A stretch of DNA of 64,000 nt from an uncultured Cellvibrio sp. (GTDB taxonomy: Bacteria > Pseudomonadota > Gammaproteobacteria > Pseudomonadales > Cellvibrionaceae): contig CALFXJ010000060.1 of assembly GCA_937958105.1 (NCBI GenBank), forward strand, positions 124,001-188,000, read 5' to 3'. Both the position numbers and the translations under genes were made by a program. Below are positions 27,360 through 35,585 of this stretch, one piece after another; within the stretch, counting starts at the first letter, position 1, and the number at the start of each line of letters is the position of its first letter. The notes under the pieces were generated by a model. That model searched no databases. It saw nothing but the letters and a program-made list of their open reading frames with translations, and had not been told where the DNA came from.

Positions 27360-28994
27360 TCAACGCCGGCGGCTGGCATCAAGATTACGCAGCGCATCCT
27401 GCAGCTGACGGAAACGACGAAACTGGTCATGGGTTGTTACGATTCTGCTCTCTACCTGAGCCAGTGTGCTGATGGCGAGATCCATGGCTCCGGCATCAAA
27501 CTCAAGCTTCAATTTATCTACCAGCGCCTGTACGAGATTCAGTCGAATACCGATATGGTTGGGAAAGGTTATCAGTGCATCTTCGAAGCACCGAATTGCG
27601 CCGGCGTAATCCCCCGCCTCATAACAAGCAACACCTTGCTTATTAATGACAGCCACCAGGGAACGGTTTTTCTGGCTCGCAGGCTCTTCCAGCAATGCAT
27701 CGAGTTTTTCCAGATCCTGTTCAGAGCCTTCGTAACGTTCCAGCAGTTCCTGGGTAAGTTCGTCCGCCGCTGTTTTTTGTCCGACAGTAGCGTAGGCGCG
27801 GACTAGCTCCACCTCTGCCGTAATGGGTAATTTTTCGATGTTCGCTGTCGCAATTAGTTGACGCGCACTTCGTAATACATCCTCCGCTTTGCGCATTTCA
27901 CCGTTACAGGCAAACAGCTGCGATTCAATCAGCTGCGTTTCAATTTTCTGCTCCAGAGATTTACCGAATCGTTGTTCCAGCTCACTCATGGTCTTTATCG
28001 CTTCACGCAGCAATGACTTTGCCATAAGTGTGTTTTTGCGAAACAGCGCCAGCGTCGCCCGCGCAAAACCAGCGTGGTTTTCGATCCGGTCATAGAAGGA
28101 ATTCTCACCGAGCCTGACGGTTTTCCGGTAAGCATTGGCTGCAGTCTCCGCATCGTTATTCATCATCGCAACATCACCCAGCTGCTGCTGGCGGAGAATG
28201 GATAACGGAGAAATTTCCACTGCCTGCTGCAACACATCCTGCAGGGGTTTGTGGAGATGCTGTTCGCGGTAAATTTCAGCCTGAAGGTCGTAGGCTTTCA
28301 TGCACAGCGGATTGGTATTCATCACTTCTTCGAGCCATTGCTGCGCTCCCACCAGATCACCTTGCATTTTCTTCACCCGGGCCATCCCTACCTGGGCCCA
28401 GTCCAATTGACGCACCTCCAGCACGTCGCGGTAAACGGTCTCCGCTTTTTCGTAGGCTCCAAGCTGGATGTAAAGTTGCCCCAGGAGTTTCTGGCAAGGA
28501 TTGGCATAACGGCCGCCGTTGATTTCCCGCAGGCAAAGGGCTTCGGCCACGTCCCAACGCTCGTTATCGATAGCCTGCATAATCGGCAACATACGCGCAC
28601 GTTGCGCCAAGAGGCGGCTCAGACGCTGCTGCAGAGCCTTGGTGGTGACCGGCTTGGTGAGATAGGCATCCGGCTCATAGTCATAGGCGGCCATGATGAT
28701 GCTTTTGCTGGACTCAGCGGAGATGAGCACAAACAGGCTGTAGCGATTAAGGTGGCCGTTCTCCCGCAGATCCTCCAGCACCTGCTGACCGGTTTTACCC
28801 CGTCCCAGATTGTGATCGCACAGAATCAGGTCATAAGACTTGCTTTTGCAGTGGCGTAACGCATCAGCACCGTTGACAGCACTGTCGATGTACTGGATTC
28901 CAAAGTCCTGCAGCATCTTGCTGACGGATACTCGAAAACTGTCAAAGTCATCTACTATCAAGGCGTGCAGCTTGTAGTATTCCGCCTCAGCCAT
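27360..28994 (-). CDS. Response regulator receiver domain fused to TPR repeats (VieB-like architecture)
   Basis: Protein of 544 residues. The N-terminal receiver (about 8-125) has the acidic pair Asp15-Asp16, phosphoacceptor Asp60 (LILCDHNLG), switch Ser92 (LISAESS) and Lys114 (LTKPVT). The rest is helical TPR-type repeats, for example LGAYEKAETVYRDVLEV and YEAGDYAGAIRCFEDALITFP. There is no DNA-binding or enzymatic output. Receiver-TPR proteins include Vibrio VieB, which blocks phosphotransfer in the Vie system. The start at 28994 (MAEAEYYK) has a GGGGGA upstream. It is the first gene of a minus-strand group with the kinase and the FHA protein. Confidence 0.9.
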   Translation of the reverse strand: MAEAEYYKLHALIVDDFDSFRVSVSKMLQDFGIQYIDSAVNGADALRHCKSKSYDLILCDHNLGRGKTGQQVLEDLRENGHLNRYSLFVLISAESSKSIIMAAYDYEPDAYLTKPVTTKALQQRLSRLLAQRARMLPIMQAIDNERWDVAEALCLREINGGRYANPCQKLLGQLYIQLGAYEKAETVYRDVLEVRQLDWAQVGMARVKKMQGDLVGAQQWLEEVMNTNPLCMKAYDLQAEIYREQHLHKPLQDVLQQAVEISPLSILRQQQLGDVAMMNNDAETAANAYRKTVRLGENSFYDRIENHAGFARATLALFRKNTLMAKSLLREAIKTMSELEQRFGKSLEQKIETQLIESQLFACNGEMRKAEDVLRSARQLIATANIEKLPITAEVELVRAYATVGQKTAADELTQELLERYEGSEQDLEKLDALLEEPASQKNRSLVAVINKQGVACYEAGDYAGAIRCFEDALITFPNHIGIRLNLVQALVDKLKLEFDAGAMDLAISTLAQVESRIVTTHDQFRRFRQLQDALRNLDASRRR

Positions 28995-29158
28995 AGAAAC
29001 CGTCCCCCACGTCAAACCGTAGTCTGGAGCATAGCGCAATTTACTCTGGAGAGAAGGGGGTCAGGCGCTGGAATCGTCAGGAGCCCCTGGGTTTTCCCTG
29101 CTGTGAACTACTCTCTCTGCAGCTGTAGCGGTACAATGCGCGCCCACCTCTGTTATCA

Positions 29159-29905
29159 ATGACGCCTATGTCCGAGCACAAGACTGACAACATTTACGCA
29201 AATCCTCTGGCGCAACCCGGACCCTTTGTCTTCGACAAGACGGTCGTGGACGTATTTCCGGACATGATCAAACGGTCGGTACCCGGTTATGCCACCATTA
29301 TCAATATGATCGGCAACCTGGCGGAGCGGTATGTCCGGGCGGACAGCGTCTGTTATGACCTTGGCTGCTCCTTGGGTGCCGCCACCCTGGCAGTGCGCCA
29401 TCGAATTCGTACGGCCAATGCCCGCATCATTGGTGTGGATAATTCGGCAGCCATGATCGAACGGTGTCGACAGGTTATTGCCGCTGACAGCGGCGAAGTC
29501 CCGGTAGAGCTGGTTTGCAGCGATCTTCAGGATGTCAGGCTGGAAAATGGATCCATGGCGGTGCTGAACTTCACGTTGCAGTTCATTCCGGTGGATCAAC
29601 GGCCTGCTGTGTTGCGGACTATCTATGACGGCCTGCTGCCCGGTGGAGTATTAATTCTTTCCGAAAAGGTGGCTTTTGAAGATCAGCCGCATCATGAACT
29701 GATGATCGAACTGCACCACAACTTCAAACGCAGCAATGGTTACAGCGAGCTGGAGATCGCCCAGAAACGTTCAGCCATTGAAAATGTCCTGATTCCCGAG
29801 ACCCTGGCCACCCACCGTCAGCGCCTGCGCGAGGCCGGCTTCGGCAGCGTGGATGTCTGGTTTCAATGCTTTAACTTCGCCTCGATGATTGCAATTAAAC
29901 CATGA
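29159..29905 (+). CDS. cmoA: Carboxy-S-adenosyl-L-methionine synthase CmoA
   Basis: Converts S-adenosylmethionine and prephenate to carboxy-SAM, which CmoB uses to modify wobble uridine 34 of tRNA. The protein has 248 residues, with family landmarks VFPDMIKRSVPGYATII, the SAM-binding YDLGCSLGAATLAV, NFTLQFIPVDQR and FKRSNGYSELEIAQKRSAIE. A second ATG at 29168 (MSEHKTDN) is an equally good start; neither has a strong ribosome-binding site. It overlaps cmoB by 4 bp (ATGA), so the two are translationally coupled. Confidence 0.97.
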   Translation: MTPMSEHKTDNIYANPLAQPGPFVFDKTVVDVFPDMIKRSVPGYATIINMIGNLAERYVRADSVCYDLGCSLGAATLAVRHRIRTANARIIGVDNSAAMIERCRQVIAADSGEVPVELVCSDLQDVRLENGSMAVLNFTLQFIPVDQRPAVLRTIYDGLLPGGVLILSEKVAFEDQPHHELMIELHHNFKRSNGYSELEIAQKRSAIENVLIPETLATHRQRLREAGFGSVDVWFQCFNFASMIAIKP

Positions 29906-30876
29906 TGGATTATCAATCCCTTCTTGCAGCCCTGCCCGAAACACCATTGGCCCCTTGGCTCTCTACCCTGCCCGGCCAGATCCAGGCAGGGCTGAGTGAA
30001 CAGCGGTATGGCGATCTTCCCGGCTGGAAACAGGCGTTGATGCAAATGCCACTGATCAAGGCGTCACAGGTAGATCTACAGACCGGCGTATCCATTGGTG
30101 GTCCGGCGGATTGTGATGAGGCAACGCGCGCACAGCTGCGAACGACCCTGGAAGCGCTGATACCCTGGCGCAAGGGCCCCTACCATATCCATGGTATCCA
30201 TATTGATACAGAGTGGCGCTCTGACTGGAAGTGGGACCGTGTGCTACCCCATCTGAGCCCATTGAAAGACCGTCTGATTCTGGATGTGGGATGCGGAAAT
30301 GGTTATCACTGTTGGCGCATGCTGGGTCAGGGAGCCAGGCGGGTTATCGGTATTGATCCGTCACCGCGTTTCGTGGTGCAGTTCCACATGATCAAACAAT
30401 TGATTAATAACGCAGCACCGGTGGACGTCTTGCCCGTGGGAATTGAAGACCTCCCACCTAAGCTGCAGGCCTTCGATACCGTATTTTCAATGGGGGTTTT
30501 TTATCATCGACGCTCCCCGATGGATCACCTGCGGGAGCTCAAGGAAGCGCTGCGCCCTGGAGGGCAACTGGTATTGGAGACATTAATCATTGAGGGTGAA
30601 CTGGGAGATGTGCTGGTGCCCGAAGGACGGTATGCCATGATGAACAACGTCTGGTTCCTGCCCAGTACCGCCACACTGCTCTCCTGGATGCGCAAGATGG
30701 GATTTGCGAATCCCCGGGTGGTGGATGTCTGCCCCACAACACCGGAGGAACAGCGTTCCACTCACTGGATGCGTTTTCATTCCTTGCCGGAATTTCTCCA
30801 CCCAGAAAACCCGGCGTTAACAGCCGAAGGGCATCCTGCACCCATACGTGCTGTCTTTGTGGCGGAAGCTCCCTGA
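29902..30876 (+). CDS. cmoB: tRNA U34 carboxymethyltransferase CmoB
   Basis: Transfers the carboxymethyl group from carboxy-SAM to 5-hydroxyuridine at tRNA position 34, giving cmo5U for wider wobble decoding. The protein has 324 residues, the normal length. It has the HGIHIDTEWRSDWKWDR segment, the SAM-fold motif ILDVGCGNGYHCWRM, and FSMGVFYHRRSP followed by LRPGGQLVLETLII. It follows cmoA with a 4-bp overlap and converges on the flavodoxin gene with a 4-bp gap. Confidence 0.97.
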   Translation: MMDYQSLLAALPETPLAPWLSTLPGQIQAGLSEQRYGDLPGWKQALMQMPLIKASQVDLQTGVSIGGPADCDEATRAQLRTTLEALIPWRKGPYHIHGIHIDTEWRSDWKWDRVLPHLSPLKDRLILDVGCGNGYHCWRMLGQGARRVIGIDPSPRFVVQFHMIKQLINNAAPVDVLPVGIEDLPPKLQAFDTVFSMGVFYHRRSPMDHLRELKEALRPGGQLVLETLIIEGELGDVLVPEGRYAMMNNVWFLPSTATLLSWMRKMGFANPRVVDVCPTTPEEQRSTHWMRFHSLPEFLHPENPALTAEGHPAPIRAVFVAEAP

Positions 30877-30880
30877 GGCT

Positions 30881-31423
30881 TTAATCATCCAGCGACTGCA
30901 AGGGAGTGTCGAGACCGAACTCAGCGTGGATCTGGGCACACCAGCGGTTCAATCGATCCGCTGTCAGATGCTCCTGTTGATCCTCGTCCAGCGCCAGTCC
31001 GACAAACATACCCGCACCGGGAATCTCCGCTTTGGATGCATCAAATTCATAACCTTCTGTAGGCCAATGACCAATGATGGTGGGACCTGACTGAATGATG
31101 ACGTCGTGCAGCATACCCATGGCATCCAGAAAGTAGTCACCATAGCCAAACTGATCACCCAGTCCGTAAAGTGCTACCGTCTTGCCGGAGAAATCTACTG
31201 CGGCGATATCATCCCAGAATTCCTCCCAGTCCGACTGAATCTGGCCGAAATCCCAGGTCGGAATTCCGAGAATGATACGGTCGTAATCGGCAAATTCCAG
31301 CTGGGTGACATCAGCAATATCCATCACATCTACGACATCTTTACCGAAGCGTTTCTGGATGCGATAAGCAACGCGCTCGGTATTTCCCTCGTCACTGCCG
31401 AAAAACAAACCTATCTTGCCCAC
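30881..31423 (-). CDS. fldB: Flavodoxin (long-chain, FldB-like)
   Basis: FMN-binding electron carrier. It has the phosphate-binding loop FFGSDEGNTERVAYRI, the FMN-stacking regions GIPTWDFGQIQSDWEEF and GLGDQFGYGDYFLDA, and the long-chain insertion expected of FldA/FldB. I chose the GTG at 31423 (VGKIGLFFGSDEGNTE) because it puts the fold at the usual N-terminus and has GAGGTG just upstream, giving 180 residues. Starts at 31471 or 31504 would add unconserved sequence. FldB rather than FldA is a guess from resemblance. Confidence 0.88.
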   Translation of the reverse strand: MGKIGLFFGSDEGNTERVAYRIQKRFGKDVVDVMDIADVTQLEFADYDRIILGIPTWDFGQIQSDWEEFWDDIAAVDFSGKTVALYGLGDQFGYGDYFLDAMGMLHDVIIQSGPTIIGHWPTEGYEFDASKAEIPGAGMFVGLALDEDQQEHLTADRLNRWCAQIHAEFGLDTPLQSLDD

Positions 31424-31561
31424 ATTCACCTCGGGATTTGCCGAATTAAAAGTCGAATTAACAGACCGCATGGAGCCTGAAAAGAGTGCGGATTTTCCCA
31501 ACATTGCCCCTCAGGCGCAAGGCCCTCGCCTTCTGTTGCATTACCTCCCGCACAAAAACAA

Positions 31562-31585
31562 AAGGCCCTGAAACCTCAGGGCCTT
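31562..31585 (-). terminator. Rho-independent terminator after the Spy-like gene
   Basis: The 10-bp perfect stem AAGGCCCTGA / TCAGGGCCTT with a 4-base loop is followed on the minus strand by TTGTTTTTG. It lies about 30 bp past the Spy-like stop. Confidence 0.88.
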
Positions 31586-31612
31586 GTTAAGAGGGGAGCC
31601 GTTTCGGAAGAT

Positions 31613-32113
31613 TTACGCTCTGGTGCGCTCGGCTTTTCCACGCCAGTGATGCTTATGGCCCGATTTCACCTGCTCCAGCTTTTCTTTCTGCTCCGGTGTC
31701 AGGATGCTCAGCAGAAACTGTTTTTCTTTAGCTCGTGCCACAATCTGTTGTGTATTCAGATCACCCAGCCTGTCTGCCAGCACCTTGATTTCTGTCTCAT
31801 CGGCATTATTGGCGATGGCCTGTTGCAGCTCGCGCTGAGCCTCTCTCACCTGTTGGCGTTGCTCGCGATAGTCCGCGCGCTGCTCATCTTTATGAGCCGC
31901 TAATGCCTGTTTCTGTTCATCAGTCAGCTCCAGGAAGCGAGCCAGATGTTTAGATGAACGGTCTTTTTTCATATGATGGTGAAAGCCGTGTTTTCCCTTG
32001 CAGTCTTTACCTGAGTCTCCTCCTTCCTGTGCGAGGGCATGCCCTCCCAGAGAAACCACAGCCAATGCCGTGAAACCAGTGATGAAGTGACGCAGATTTT
32101 TGATGGTATTCAT
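31613..32113 (-). CDS. Spy/CpxP family periplasmic protein with His-rich ends
   Basis: Periplasmic stress protein of 166 residues. A signal peptide ends at GGHALA (cleavage after about residue 28). The mature protein is helical, with two LTxxQ-type motifs (LELTDEQKQAL and ILTPEQKEKL) as in CpxP and Spy. It has histidine-rich segments near the N-terminus (KHGFHHHMKK) and the C-terminus (GHKHHWRGK), which suggest metal binding. It is transcribed divergently from cpxR-cpxA across 253 bp that includes a candidate CpxR box, so it probably belongs to the Cpx regulon and may feed back on CpxA. Confidence 0.9.
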   Translation of the reverse strand: MNTIKNLRHFITGFTALAVVSLGGHALAQEGGDSGKDCKGKHGFHHHMKKDRSSKHLARFLELTDEQKQALAAHKDEQRADYREQRQQVREAQRELQQAIANNADETEIKVLADRLGDLNTQQIVARAKEKQFLLSILTPEQKEKLEQVKSGHKHHWRGKAERTRA

Positions 32114-32270
32114 AATTGAATCTCCAGTGTTAGTCGGTCAGACTTGCTCTCCTGACAACGCGACCTATCATTCAAACAACATTAATCAGGTCAGCTGCCA
32201 ACAGATTTCTTACGACCGGAGCCTTACTGAATGCCCCTGTTGTCGTTGGAGCCAGTATCTCTGATGCAAT

Positions 32271-32286
32271 GTTAAGAAGGGTTAAA
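32271..32286 (+). promoter_or_regulatory. Candidate CpxR binding site
   Basis: The direct repeat GTTAA-GAAGG-GTTAA has a 10-bp period and resembles the CpxR box GTAAA-N5-GTAAA. It lies between the divergent Spy-like gene and cpxR, about 80 bp upstream of the cpxR start. Autoregulation of cpxRA and control of the spy/cpxP gene are established in E. coli. Confidence 0.5.
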
Positions 32287-32366
32287 CAATTCACAACAAC
32301 CATGACACTTTGCATGGCGCTATAGCACACTAACTCCCACAGTATCTTCATTAATACGGACAACTC

Positions 32367-33062
32367 ATGAATAAACTGCTTTTAATTGATGACGATAAAG
32401 AACTTTGCCAGTTACTTAATGAGTATCTTTCTACCGAAGGTTTCGTCGTTGACATGGTGCACGATGGACAACAGGCCGTAGATCTTCCCAACCACAGTCA
32501 ATACGCCGCTATCGTGCTTGATGTGATGTTGCCGGTCCGTAACGGTTTTGACGTGCTGAAACAGCTGCGCCAGAAATGCCAGACACCCGTGTTAATGCTG
32601 ACCGCCAAAGGCGATACGATCGACCGTGTCATTGGTCTGGAAATTGGTGCGGATGATTACCTGCCGAAGCCCTGTGATCCCCGGGAACTGGTCGCACGTA
32701 TCCGCGCTGTCCTGCGCCGAGCTGCGCCAAACCAGGCGGCCCAGGCCGTCGAACGACTGACTTCCGACAAGCTTACCTTACACTTGGGGAGTCGTAGCGT
32801 GACCTGGGAGGAAACCGATGTTCCCTTGACCGGCACCGAATTCAGCGTGCTGGAGCTGCTGGTCCGCAGTGCCGGGCAGGTTATCAGCAAGGATGAAATG
32901 ACTGAGCAGGCACTGAACCGTAAGCTCACGCCTTACGACCGCAGCATTGATGTCCACGTCAGCAACATCCGCAAGAAACTGACCGCTGTTGGGGCTCACA
33001 AAGACCTGATTATCAATGTCCGCGGTGCGGGTTACATGCTTACACTCAACGACTCTGAATAG
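32367..33062 (+). CDS. cpxR: Response regulator CpxR
   Basis: OmpR-family DNA-binding regulator of 231 residues. The receiver has the acidic DDDKEL pocket, phosphoacceptor Asp52 (VLDVMLP), switch Thr in MLTAKGD and Lys in LPKPCDPRE. The C-terminal winged helix shows LTGTEFSVLELL, LTPYDRSIDVHVSNIRKKL and VRGAGYML. The sequence is close to E. coli CpxR throughout, including GLEIGADDYLPKP. It is followed 5 bp later by the cognate kinase gene, and a Spy-like gene is divergent. It should control envelope-stress genes. Confidence 0.93.
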   Translation: MNKLLLIDDDKELCQLLNEYLSTEGFVVDMVHDGQQAVDLPNHSQYAAIVLDVMLPVRNGFDVLKQLRQKCQTPVLMLTAKGDTIDRVIGLEIGADDYLPKPCDPRELVARIRAVLRRAAPNQAAQAVERLTSDKLTLHLGSRSVTWEETDVPLTGTEFSVLELLVRSAGQVISKDEMTEQALNRKLTPYDRSIDVHVSNIRKKLTAVGAHKDLIINVRGAGYMLTLNDSE

Positions 33063-33067
33063 GCTTC

Positions 33068-34462
33068 ATGACCCGTCTTTATCTTAAGATTTTTATCACC
33101 TTCTGGCTGATTACAGCGCTCATCATTGTCGCGACTAATGTGGTGGTCCACTGGTTTGACATGGCGCCAGACCGGATGCAGCGCTCAGTGGATCGTGATG
33201 AAGAGCCGGCAAAGCGATTGCTGTTCCAGATGACCGGAGCAGCTATCAACCGTAATACTGAACAGGTGATCCAGGACATGCGAAACATGCCTGCCTGGTC
33301 CACCCGTTTCTTTTACGTGGTCGACAGGAGCAATAACGACCTGCTGGGCCGCCCTTTACCTCCAGGGGTTTCGGTATTGCTGCCGAAACTTACCAGTCGC
33401 CACCCCTACGATAAAGTGCAGGATCGCAACCGCAAGTTATTTGGACGTTACATCACGCTTAATGATGGCAACAGCGTCAAACTCATCACCATTTCACCCG
33501 GGCGAGACGATGGCTCGGACCGCGATATCCTGTGGGAAATGTTCATCGAAAACATCTGGCCGTTGCTGCTGGTCTCCATTCTGATCAGCGGCAGCGCCTG
33601 CTTTCTGCTGGCCCGTCACTTCACGCGCAGTTTGAACACCCTGCAGAAAGCTACCCAGCAGATTGCCCGAGGCGATTTGAGCGTAAGGGTCGGCAAACAG
33701 TTTTCCGGGAGAAACGACGAAATCGGAGCGCTGGGGCGCGATTTTGACCGCATGACGGAGCGTCTTGAGAAAGCCATGCAGGAGCAGAAGCGCTTGATTA
33801 AGGATGTTTCTCACGAACTGCGCTCGCCTCTGGCCCGGCTGCAGATTGCTTTAGGTCTGGCTCAGCAGCGCAGTAATGGCAGTGTGGATAAAGAGCTTGC
33901 CCGTATCAAACAGGCGGCTGATTATTTGAATAACGTCATCTCCGACATCCTCGCCCTGCCCGTTCTGGACAACGGAGAGTGGGAGCTGGATGATGCATTG
34001 GATATCCGTGCCTTGCTGGAAACCCTGCTGGAAAACTATCGTCAGGAGGCGGAGGATAAGAACATCCGCCTGCAGTTGAACTCAACCGTCGACGAAGCCT
34101 TGGTAAAAACCCATGGGAATATGCTGATCGGCGTGTTCGAAAACATCCTGCGCAACGCCCTGCACTACACACCGCAGGGCGGCGCCATTACCCTTGATCT
34201 GCACCATTTGAATAATGAACAGCATTTCATCGTGCATCTCTGCGACAGCGGCCCTGGTGTGCCCGAAGAGGCACTGGAAGACATCTTCCAGCCTTTCTTC
34301 CGTACTGATCAGGCCAGAGATCGGGAAAGTGGCGGCTACGGTCTGGGATTGGCGATTGCTCAGCGGACCGTTGCCCTGCACAAAGGCAAGATCAGCGCCC
34401 GCAATCTGATCGATGGGGGATTGTGTGTCAGCGTCCAGATTCCAGCCCAGAAAAAATCCTGA
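33068..34462 (+). CDS. cpxA: Envelope-stress sensor kinase CpxA
   Basis: Inner-membrane histidine kinase of 464 residues. TM1 is at about 8-28, a periplasmic sensor at about 30-160, TM2 at about 163-182 (WPLLLVSILISGSACFLLA) and HAMP to about 235. The H-box is KDVSHELRSPLARLQ with His249. The ATPase domain has the N-box NILRNALHYTPQG, G1 DSGPGVPEEAL, F-box FQPFFR and G2 GGYGLGLAIAQ. The cpxR-cpxA order and spacing suggest one operon. A terminator lies 40 bp past its stop, inside the 3' end of rluB. Confidence 0.92.
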   Translation: MTRLYLKIFITFWLITALIIVATNVVVHWFDMAPDRMQRSVDRDEEPAKRLLFQMTGAAINRNTEQVIQDMRNMPAWSTRFFYVVDRSNNDLLGRPLPPGVSVLLPKLTSRHPYDKVQDRNRKLFGRYITLNDGNSVKLITISPGRDDGSDRDILWEMFIENIWPLLLVSILISGSACFLLARHFTRSLNTLQKATQQIARGDLSVRVGKQFSGRNDEIGALGRDFDRMTERLEKAMQEQKRLIKDVSHELRSPLARLQIALGLAQQRSNGSVDKELARIKQAADYLNNVISDILALPVLDNGEWELDDALDIRALLETLLENYRQEAEDKNIRLQLNSTVDEALVKTHGNMLIGVFENILRNALHYTPQGGAITLDLHHLNNEQHFIVHLCDSGPGVPEEALEDIFQPFFRTDQARDRESGGYGLGLAIAQRTVALHKGKISARNLIDGGLCVSVQIPAQKKS

Positions 34463-34505
34463 TCTTCGCCATCTGCCGACGAACACATTTAATTTAAGTA
34501 GCAAT

Positions 34506-34533
34506 CAGCCGGGGTTTATTCCGGCTGTTTTTT
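34506..34533 (+). terminator. Rho-independent terminator of cpxRA embedded in rluB
   Basis: The stem CAGCCGG (34506-34512) / CCGGCTG (34521-34527) is followed by six T (34528-34533) on the plus strand. The right arm and T run are the last codons of rluB (Lys-Lys-Gln-Pro-Glu) on the other strand. Confidence 0.8.
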
Positions 34534-35568
34534 ACGCGGGGGAACTACTGGTCGGCGCGGTGCCGATGCAGCCCGCAGACGCTTCTCGTGGCGCTGGAGC
34601 TTGATGGCTTCGTCACGGGTCAAGGGTGCGGCCTTCGGCAGACTGCCTTTATCGAAACCGGCCGTCAGGCACAGATCGTGGATTTCCTTCTCGCTCAGCT
34701 CCATCCACTGACCCACGCGCACGTGGGAGGGAATAAAGATATTGCCATAACGAACACGCTTAAGCCGGCTGACCTTGACGCCTTGTGATTCCCACAGGCG
34801 CCGCACCTCGCGGTTTCGACCTTCCATCACCACGCAGTAGAACCAGCGATTGCGTGACTCACCAGCGCCCTCAACAATATCTGTAAAACGGGCAACGCCA
34901 TCTTCCAGCAGCACCCCGTCCAACAGGCGCTCCTTCATATCGTCATCCACAGTTCCCTGAATCCGCACCAGGTATTCCCGGTCGATCACGGACGATGGGT
35001 GCATCAGCTTGTTAGCAAGTTCGCCATTGTTGGTAAACAGCAGCAGGCCGCTGGTATTGAAGTCGAGTCGGCCCACTGAAATCCAGCGTTCGCCCTTGAT
35101 CGGAGGCAGACTGTCATAAACGGTGCGGCGGCCTTCCGGGTCGGAACGGGAGCAGATCTCGCCCTCTGGCTTGTTGTACAGGATGACTCGCAGTCGGGAG
35201 GCTTCGGGGCGGGAGACGACTCTTTGTCCGTTAAAGAAAATCTTATCCGAAGGGGTCACGCGGTCGCCAAGACTAGCAATACGATCATTAACTTTTACTG
35301 CACCGCTCTCGATAGCCCGCTCCATCTCGCGACGGGAACCGAGGCCAGCCCGAGCGAGCACCTTCTGAAGCTTTTCGTCGTCAGCGCCCGCTGTCTCGGC
35401 TGTCAGCTCTCGGCTGGTTGGTACTGATTTATCAGTTGCGCGGGGCTTACCCTTTCCACCAATGGGGGGTTGAGGACGCGTGGTTTTATCATCGCGTGAA
35501 CGACCAGCAGCCGGTTTGCCGGCCTTACGGGGTTTGTCAGATAACTCTGGGTGGGATTTTTTTACCAT
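34516..35568 (-). CDS. rluB: 23S rRNA pseudouridine synthase RluB
   Basis: Isomerises uridine 2605 of 23S rRNA to pseudouridine in E. coli. The protein has 350 residues. A long basic low-complexity N-terminus (about 1-60) precedes an S4 RNA-binding domain (KVLARAGLGSRREMERAIES). The RsuA/RluB catalytic domain has the active-site Asp in VGRLDFNTSGLLLFTNNGE, and a basic C-terminal tail follows. It lies 17 bp downstream of scpB on the same strand, a common arrangement. RluB rather than RluE/F follows from this context and the length. Confidence 0.93.
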   Translation of the reverse strand: MVKKSHPELSDKPRKAGKPAAGRSRDDKTTRPQPPIGGKGKPRATDKSVPTSRELTAETAGADDEKLQKVLARAGLGSRREMERAIESGAVKVNDRIASLGDRVTPSDKIFFNGQRVVSRPEASRLRVILYNKPEGEICSRSDPEGRRTVYDSLPPIKGERWISVGRLDFNTSGLLLFTNNGELANKLMHPSSVIDREYLVRIQGTVDDDMKERLLDGVLLEDGVARFTDIVEGAGESRNRWFYCVVMEGRNREVRRLWESQGVKVSRLKRVRYGNIFIPSHVRVGQWMELSEKEIHDLCLTAGFDKGSLPKAAPLTRDEAIKLQRHEKRLRAASAPRRPVVPPRKKQPE

Positions 35569-35585
35569 AGATTAGTGCAACAAGA

